Position numbers and translations under genes: made by a program. From a bacterium (lineage in GTDB: Bacteria; Desulfobacterota; UBA8473), in assembly GCA_009773075.1 (NCBI GenBank), contig WOUX01000071.1:1-10514 (forward strand): 10,514 bases of DNA, read 5' to 3'. Below the pieces are notes generated by a model. That model did no database searches. It was given only the letters and a program-made list of their open reading frames with translations, and was not told the origin of the DNA. Positions 6,372 to 10,514 of the stretch are shown piece by piece; the first letter of the stretch is position 1, and each line of letters begins with the position of its first letter.

Positions 6372-7313
6372 ATGGCTGAAAAAAGAAAAACGAGGAGAAA
6401 AAGTAGATCGAAAAAAAGACACAATAAAAAGAAAACTCCTTCTCAAATTGCTTTATTGAGTTTAACTTTCTTATTAGTGGTCTTGGTGATCGCTGTCATT
6501 CTGCTGTATACCAAGCATAAAATGGAATACGAGGCATATCCTCCTGCAAAGCCTCCGGAAGTTGTCCCTAAGAAACTCCCAAAAGATGTTCCCATAAGAA
6601 AAGACCACAAACCTGAGGACCTTATTTCTAGAGAAATAACCCCTCACGGGGCTTATAAAGTGGCAATAGTCATTGACGATTTAGGCTATAATAATGGTAA
6701 TGCAGAGGAACTGCTGAAAATTGATGCCCCTTTGACCTTTTCTATCTTTCCCCATGGACCATACTCTAAATCCTTAGCTCAGAAAGCCCACACTATGGGG
6801 AGAGATGTAATGCTTCATCTGCCCATGGAACCCTACGAATATCCCCAAAAAAACCCGGGCAATGGTGCCCTTCTTTTGGCAATGGACAGAGAAGGGTTGC
6901 TAAAAAAACTGAGGGCAGATATAGGATTGGTCCCCTTTATAAAGGGTGTAAATAACCACATGGGATCCAAATTTACTGAAGATGAAGAAAAGATGAGAGT
7001 TGTTCTCAATGAGCTTGAAAAGAGAGACCTGTTCTTCCTTGACAGCAGGACATCGAAAAATACTGTTGGTTATTCCGTAGCTAAGGAGATGGGCATAAAG
7101 GTTGCGGAGCGCAATATTTTCCTGGATAATAACCAAGACCTCAAATCAATCAATGCCCAGATTTACAAACTGGCCAAACTCTCCTTGAAAAATGGTTCTG
7201 CCATAGGTATCGGCCATCCCTACCCAGCTACGATTAAAGCATTGGAACAGATGATACCAGAGCTGAAGGCAAAAGGGATAGAAGTGGTGCCAGTATCACA
7301 ACTGGTGAAATAA
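6372..7313 (+). CDS. Divergent polysaccharide deacetylase family protein (YibQ-like)
   Basis: The protein has 313 residues. A very basic N-terminus (about 1-22) precedes one membrane segment (about 26-46), then a proline-rich linker (57-75) and a periplasmic domain. Family motifs in order are VAIVIDDLG (97-105, D102/D103), TFSIFPHGP (122-130), VMLHLPMEP (146-154), VNNHMGS (193-199), FFLDSRT (221-227), AERNIFLDN (245-253) and IGIGHPYPATI (278-288). This matches the divergent polysaccharide deacetylase family PF04748, related to NodB-type carbohydrate esterases and probably acting on peptidoglycan or another envelope glycan in the periplasm. In many proteobacteria it sits beside envC and ctpA. 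Here it follows a broken ctpA and no envC is seen, so the locus is rearranged. The start has GGGGAG 11 nt upstream, a slightly long spacing. Nothing in the sequence suggests that the gene itself is damaged. Confidence 0.92.
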   Translation: MAEKRKTRRKSRSKKRHNKKKTPSQIALLSLTFLLVVLVIAVILLYTKHKMEYEAYPPAKPPEVVPKKLPKDVPIRKDHKPEDLISREITPHGAYKVAIVIDDLGYNNGNAEELLKIDAPLTFSIFPHGPYSKSLAQKAHTMGRDVMLHLPMEPYEYPQKNPGNGALLLAMDREGLLKKLRADIGLVPFIKGVNNHMGSKFTEDEEKMRVVLNELEKRDLFFLDSRTSKNTVGYSVAKEMGIKVAERNIFLDNNQDLKSINAQIYKLAKLSLKNGSAIGIGHPYPATIKALEQMIPELKAKGIEVVPVSQLVK

Positions 7314-7352
7314 ATACAGTTAACGGTATTTATTTGGCGAGGATAATTAAGG

Positions 7353-8054
7353 ATGCCAGGAAAGTCTAAAGTATCTTATCCCAAACAGATAGAGGCTCTT
7401 TTGAAGATCAGCGAGGCAATTACCTCTGATCTTTACCTGGAAGACATACTGCGGTTGATAGTGGTAGTCACAGCAGAGGTTATGAACTCAAAAGTATGTT
7501 CTTTATGGCTGATTGATGAAAAAGAGAAGGTGTTGAAGATCAGGGCAACTCAAAGCATGAGCCAGGAATATTTAAAGGAAAGAAGTTTAAAACTGGGTGA
7601 AGGAATAGTTGGATATGTTGCCAAAAAGAATAAACCGGCTGTGATCATGGATGTACAGAAGGAACCCAGGTATAAAGAGAAAGAACTTGCCAAAAAAGAG
7701 GGATTGGTTTCTATGCTAAGTGTCCCAATGCGTGTAAAGGATAGAGTAATAGGAGTAATAAACTGCTATAAATCCACTCCATATAGATTCTCTGAAACAG
7801 ATGTAAATGTTTTGACCACTGTGGCCAACCAGTCAGCTATAGCCATTGAGAATACAGAATTAATGGTCAAAACCAGAGTTATTCAAGAGGAATTGGAAAC
7901 CCGTAAATTGGTGGAACGAGCTAAAGATATACTGATGCGCGATCGAGGGCTTTCAGGCGAAGATGCATTTCACAGAATACAGAAACAGAGTATGAACACC
8001 CGTAGGTCCATGAGGGATATAGCAGAGGCAATTATCCTGGCAAAGGAAATTTGA
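7353..8054 (+). CDS. GAF-ANTAR domain RNA-binding regulator
   Basis: The protein has 233 residues. A GAF sensor domain spans about 19-168, with VCSLWLID (48-55), LGEGIVGYVA (81-90), LSVPMRVKDRVIGVINCY (122-139) and the closing helix TTVANQSAIAIEN (155-167). A short helical linker follows, then a C-terminal ANTAR domain (about 183-231) with LVERAKDILMRDRGLSGEDAF and the aromatic-poor helix MRDIAEAII. ANTAR proteins bind paired hexaloop hairpins in nascent RNA and prevent termination. GAF-ANTAR proteins couple this to a small-molecule or redox signal. No receiver domain is present, so control is likely by ligand binding at GAF. The ribosome site GAGG lies 10 nt before the ATG, 39 bp after the deacetylase stop, so the two are probably cotranscribed. 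I found no convincing paired ANTAR hairpin target in the window. The stop codon is embedded in a palindrome. Confidence 0.93.
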   Translation: MPGKSKVSYPKQIEALLKISEAITSDLYLEDILRLIVVVTAEVMNSKVCSLWLIDEKEKVLKIRATQSMSQEYLKERSLKLGEGIVGYVAKKNKPAVIMDVQKEPRYKEKELAKKEGLVSMLSVPMRVKDRVIGVINCYKSTPYRFSETDVNVLTTVANQSAIAIENTELMVKTRVIQEELETRKLVERAKDILMRDRGLSGEDAFHRIQKQSMNTRRSMRDIAEAIILAKEI

Positions 8055-8077
8055 TGGCTTTGTAAAAAGTCCATCAA
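8050..8077. repeat. 28-bp dispersed palindrome, copy 1, over the stop codon of the GAF-ANTAR gene
   Basis: TTTGATGG faces CCATCAA(A) and CTTT faces AAAG, with one bulged T and a GTAA loop, giving a stem of about 12 bp. The TGA stop at 8052-8054 lies in the left arm. The same 28 bases occur at 9038-9065 in the same orientation. It has no following U-run, so it is a folded intergenic repeat that may act as an RNA 3'-end barrier between convergent genes rather than a standard terminator. Confidence 0.75.
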
Positions 8078-8130
8078 ATTCAGGGCAATGTATTTATAAA
8101 AAAGGTGTTAAACAATTATTTTACTTGGCG

Positions 8131-8829
8131 TCATTTCGATTTTTTAAACGATTCCAACTGCATAGTCATATCCCATTCCCCTGCTTCATAGATATGACTG
8201 CTCTTTTCCTTTATAATTGATTTAACGAGACCAACTTTGGGAGCATACCAAGAGAAATGCTCTACAGTAATAGTAATAATAATTGTGCCACCAAAGATGT
8301 TAAAATTTGTCTTTGTGTCACCAACACCATTGACCTTAACACATCCCTTGAACGTACCGGCAGGAACTGTCACATTCTCATCTATACTTTCAATAGTGTA
8401 TTTTAGCGTAACAGGAACGTTACTAAGAGACGTCTTGGTCATCCGCTCCCATGTTGTCCCTGCCTTAATAGGATATTTTATAATATAAAACGGAGAGGAT
8501 TTCTTTTCTTGTCCCACAGATACTGGTTGTTGTTCTGTAAATTCGTATAAACCATCTGCATCTTCAGTGAGAAAAGAAAGGTGACTTTGGCCTCCTATTT
8601 CCACTTTTTGCGGCGTTACTTTTTTGCCTTTTAACTTTTGTGAGGCAAGGTTAGTAATAATCGTTTTCTCAGCACCCTTGATGGCATGTGAACCGAAAGT
8701 GTTCTGATATTCCCATATCATTCCTTCCTTTAGAGGATAATAGGTCTCTATACTTTTACTACAACTGACTAACATCGCAAACACAAATAATGTTAAAAAT
8801 AGAATCCCAATAGCGAATTTATTTTTCAT
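8131..8829 (-). CDS. Secreted lipoprotein of unknown function
   Basis: The protein has 232 residues. The N-terminus MKNK is followed by a hydrophobic segment (5-21) and a lipobox L20-V21-S22-C23, giving a lipid-modified cysteine at 23. Serine-lysine follow the cysteine, so outer-membrane sorting is plausible. The mature part starts YYPLKEGMIWEY and contains TVPAGTFKGCVKV and WYAPKVGLVKS. These recur in beta-rich envelope lipoproteins of unknown function where repeated strands form a barrel-like or calycin-like fold. One further cysteine sits in GTFKGC. The start is supported by GAGAGGAG 7 nt upstream (8837-8844). The gene converges with the GAF-ANTAR gene and lies between the two copies of the 28-bp palindrome. 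Role unknown. A lipid- or glycan-related envelope role would be a guess. Confidence 0.85.
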   Translation of the reverse strand: MKNKFAIGILFLTLFVFAMLVSCSKSIETYYPLKEGMIWEYQNTFGSHAIKGAEKTIITNLASQKLKGKKVTPQKVEIGGQSHLSFLTEDADGLYEFTEQQPVSVGQEKKSSPFYIIKYPIKAGTTWERMTKTSLSNVPVTLKYTIESIDENVTVPAGTFKGCVKVNGVGDTKTNFNIFGGTIIITITVEHFSWYAPKVGLVKSIIKEKSSHIYEAGEWDMTMQLESFKKSK

Positions 8830-8922
8830 TTAGGGTCTCCTCTCTTTATTCCTATCCCGTCCGTATCTGACAATGTAGTATATACCTCTCTACTGGTAAA
8901 CTTATAGATAAAATTCTGTTGG

Positions 8923-8961
8923 CAGTTCCTTTAAAAAAGGTAACTGTTCAGCCTTTTTTAA
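8923..8961. other. Overlapping, mutually exclusive inverted repeats in the leader of the lipoprotein gene
   Basis: TTAAAAAAGG (8931-8940) and CCTTTTTTAA (8952-8961) form perfect 10-bp arms around an 11-nt spacer. The same first arm also pairs with its left neighbour: CAGTTCCTTT (8923-8932) faces AAAGGTAACTG (8936-8946) with one bulged base. Only one of the two stems can form at a time. They lie about 95-130 bp upstream of the lipoprotein start. A TTGACA on the minus strand at 8984-8979 lies just before them, but its -10 would be poor. Confidence 0.4.
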
Positions 8962-9037
8962 CATACCTGAGCTTAGACTGTCAAACACTTTATTTATGAT
9001 AACTATAATGACCAAGAGCAATTCATGCGAATTTAAT

Positions 9038-9065
9038 TTTGATGGCTTTGTAAAAAGTCCATCAA
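9038..9065. repeat. 28-bp dispersed palindrome, copy 2
   Basis: This copy is identical over 28 bases to the one at 8050-8077 and in the same orientation. It has the same TTTGATGG/CCATCAA arms, CTTT/AAAG inner stem and GTAA loop. It lies 209 bp upstream of the lipoprotein start codon, far from any gene end. It therefore cannot be acting there as a 3'-end structure. Confidence 0.75.
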
Positions 9066-9209
9066 TTTTGGGAGATCGAACAAAAGTACGTTACGGGATT
9101 GCAAAGCTTTGATGGTAAAGGACACTGAGTTTTGTGTATATATAAATCTACAATAAAATCTTCTTGATTTTGGGAGTAACTACAGATAATATGAAAAGAT
9201 AACTACTTA
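9066..9209. other. Intergenic stretch with a possible plus-strand promoter
   Basis: No gene is seen. TTGTGT (9132-9137), a 16-bp spacer and TAAAAT (9154-9159) form a weak sigma70-like promoter pointing to the PGK-like gene. AAAATC/GATTTT (9155-9160 and 9166-9171) form a short stem. The inverted-repeat element that follows would then lie in the transcript's leader. Confidence 0.25.
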
Positions 9210-9406
9210 GTTCACACTGAAAAATGAAAAATTTCCTTTGGAGCGAACATGGGCAGGATTTTTGGGGTACCCATCTTGACGAAGCGAAAGATAAGCATTT
9301 TCAGGTGTTTGAGCCCAAAGGGCGAGTTTCTGAAAATGCCTGAAGCAAGTCCTAGATGGGTCAAAAATACTGCACCAGAGAGCGGAAAAGGGAATTTTTC
9401 AGTACG
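9210..9406. mobile_element. Small non-coding inverted-repeat element (MITE-like), long copy with nested palindromes
   Basis: The 197-bp element is bracketed by a perfect 9-bp direct repeat AACTACTTA (9201-9209 and 9407-9415). The left end has ACTGAAAAATGAAAAATTTCC. The right end, read on the other strand, has TACTGAAAAATTCCCTTTT. The left end aligns without gaps with the element at 3235. Inside are concentric arms: ACCCATCT (9269-9276) with AGATGGGT (9353-9360), GCATTTTCAG with CTGAAAATGC, and GCCC with GGGC around an AAA loop. It has no reading frame. It ends 53 bp before the PGK-like start codon. The duplicated target and inverted ends suggest transposition in trans by a transposase encoded elsewhere. 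Confidence 0.6.
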
Positions 9407-9447
9407 AACTACTTAATGTTAACCCATAGTTATCTTTTTTGTGGGTC

Positions 9448-9456
9448 GGGGGGGGG
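9448..9456 (+). promoter_or_regulatory. Nine-G tract acting as the ribosome site of the PGK-like gene
   Basis: Nine consecutive G lie 3 nt before the ATG at 9460, the only Shine-Dalgarno-like sequence there. The position is closer than usual, and a homopolymer of this length is prone to slippage or sequencing error. Confidence 0.5.
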
Positions 9457-9459
9457 AAG

Positions 9460-10514
9460 ATGAAAAGTGGCTTGGATACAAAACTTCCTTTAATACAGGA
9501 TGCGGATCTTGACGGAAAGGTTGTTTTGCTAAGGGTTGACCATAATGTGGTAAAAGGAGGATTCATAAGAGACCCATACAGGATAGACAGCACATTGGGT
9601 ACAATCTATAACATCGTGGAAAGGGGAGGGCGTCCTATCCTTATGACCCATGTGGGGAGGCCACGTAACAAAAAAACAGGAGAGATAAACTGTACCTCAG
9701 GCAATTCTGTAGAACCCATTGTAGAATACCTGGAACGCAAGCTGCACATAAAGTTTCATATACCAAAGTTCAATATAGATTTTGCAAAAGGGATCCCAGG
9801 TATAGATACATCTATAAATCTGGCGATAAAAGACTTAAGGAATAGAAATATAGGGGGTATATATCTTCCAAATACCAGATGGTTTCAAGGAGAAGAGGGA
9901 GATGGAGACGTTCGGCAAAACTTTGCCCTACAACTTGCAGGTTTAGCAGATGTCTATGTTAATGATGCCTTTGGGAGCTGGCAGGCCCATGCCTCAACAT
10001 ACGATATCACCAAACATTTGCCCTCATTTGCTGGATTTTTAATGCAGCAGGAGATAAAAAACCTAAGCTATGTATTAGAACCTACCAGACCCTTTGTCGC
10101 TGTTGTTGCCGGCGCCAAATATGATACTAAAATAGAGCCATTAAAAGAAATCTATAAGAAAGTAGACCACCTTATACTAGGCGGTGTCATATACAATACC
10201 TTTCTAAGCGCTAAGTATAAGGTGCAGATAGAGGGTATCCCTGAGTCAGAGGTTATAGCGGCTGAGGATTTAGTTGAAACCGACAAGAAGGGTCACAAGA
10301 TAATAGAACTGCCCTATGTGGTTGAATCAGATACCCTGGAAGGAAGGATTCCAGGGAAACACAGAACGATATCAATTAGGGATTTTAAAAAAGGAAAGAG
10401 GGTTGGTTACATATTGGATGTTGATCCTAAATCCTTTGAGGACAAAAGGGTGTCAAGCATTATAGGGGATGCCAGGACTATCTTCGTAAACGCAGTGATG
10501 GGATTTACCCCTCA
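9460..10514 (+). CDS. Divergent phosphoglycerate kinase homologue (3'-truncated by the window)
   Basis: The frame is open from the ATG at 9460 to the window end (351 complete codons), and the stop lies outside. PGK landmarks appear in order: LDGKVVLLRVDHNV (17-30), a substrate arginine at R25, and DPYRIDSTLGTI. Next are PILMTHVGRPR (59-69), YLPNTRWFQGEE (135-146), DVYVNDAFG (164-172), FAGFLMQQEI (190-199), VAVVAGAKYDTKI (213-225), LILGGVIYNTFLS (238-250) and ILDVDPKS (318-325). Several normally invariant places differ. RVDFN is RVDHN. GTAHRAH is GSWQAH, one residue shorter and without the arginine that binds 3-phosphoglycerate. WNGPxGVFE is VNAVMGFTP. It is therefore a PGK-fold paralogue that may have a changed substrate or reduced glycolytic activity. 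PGK normally phosphorylates 3-phosphoglycerate with ATP in the cytoplasm. The ribosome site is a run of nine G, directly upstream. Confidence 0.9.
   Translation, partial: MKSGLDTKLPLIQDADLDGKVVLLRVDHNVVKGGFIRDPYRIDSTLGTIYNIVERGGRPILMTHVGRPRNKKTGEINCTSGNSVEPIVEYLERKLHIKFHIPKFNIDFAKGIPGIDTSINLAIKDLRNRNIGGIYLPNTRWFQGEEGDGDVRQNFALQLAGLADVYVNDAFGSWQAHASTYDITKHLPSFAGFLMQQEIKNLSYVLEPTRPFVAVVAGAKYDTKIEPLKEIYKKVDHLILGGVIYNTFLSAKYKVQIEGIPESEVIAAEDLVETDKKGHKIIELPYVVESDTLEGRIPGKHRTISIRDFKKGKRVGYILDVDPKSFEDKRVSSIIGDARTIFVNAVMGFTP

Noticed and set aside
8050..8077. Rho-independent terminator of the GAF-ANTAR gene
   Set aside because: The stem is good, but no U-run follows on either strand, and an identical copy lies far from any gene end. 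I keep it as a dispersed repeat.
8955..8984. Sigma70 promoter with perfect TTGACA for the lipoprotein gene
   Set aside because: The -10 candidate TAAAAA at 18 bp is poor and falls inside the 8931-8961 palindrome, so the match may be chance in AT-rich sequence.
9399..9593. 64-residue minus-strand reading frame across the PGK-like start
   Set aside because: It overlaps both the inverted-repeat element and the clearly conserved PGK N-terminus and has no domain of its own.
1..10514. CRISPR array, tRNA or rRNA genes
   Set aside because: No regularly spaced repeats, cloverleaf-like segments or rRNA signatures were seen on either strand by eye.

Overview
The window looks like chromosomal DNA of an anaerobic, Desulfobacterota-like (deltaproteobacterial) organism of moderate to low GC. 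The evidence is a CCG-type Fe-S protein fragment, a DUF169 protein, a radical SAM/B12-type enzyme, the CtpA plus divergent polysaccharide deacetylase pair, and dispersed palindromic repeats. This assignment is an inference from gene content, not from a marker gene.

Layout. (1) 1-225, plus strand: the C-terminal end of a cysteine-rich Fe-S protein. (2) 299-2784, minus strand: a tight four-gene operon read from right to left. It holds two tandem DUF2889-like paralogues, a PHP-domain metal-dependent hydrolase and a DUF169 protein. None has an obvious assigned pathway. (3) 2945-3360: mobile-element debris, with a short ISL3-like transposase remnant, an operator-like palindrome and a small inverted-repeat element. 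(4) 3366-4961, plus strand: a solitary B12-binding/radical SAM protein, followed by a degenerate intergenic palindrome. (5) 5079-8054, plus strand: an envelope cluster. It has a broken S41 C-terminal processing peptidase, whose catalytic serine block is deleted with a frameshift, then an intact divergent polysaccharide deacetylase and a GAF-ANTAR RNA-binding regulator. (6) 8131-8829, minus strand: a lipoprotein gene bracketed by two identical 28-bp palindromes. (7) 8830-9459: a repeat-rich intergenic region carrying a second, larger copy of the inverted-repeat element. (8) 9460 to the window end, plus strand: a divergent phosphoglycerate kinase homologue missing several canonical active-site residues.

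Cooperation between genes. The minus-strand operon is probably one transcript, because its first three genes are separated by 2-5 bp and the last by 40 bp. CtpA and the deacetylase normally belong to a periplasmic peptidoglycan-remodelling locus next to an EnvC-type activator. Here the expected upstream partner is absent and CtpA is inactivated, so that locus appears rearranged. I see no complete new defence or mobile system. The most interesting items are the paralogue-containing unknown operon, the atypical PGK, the inactivated CtpA and the two-copy inverted-repeat element with flanking direct repeats.
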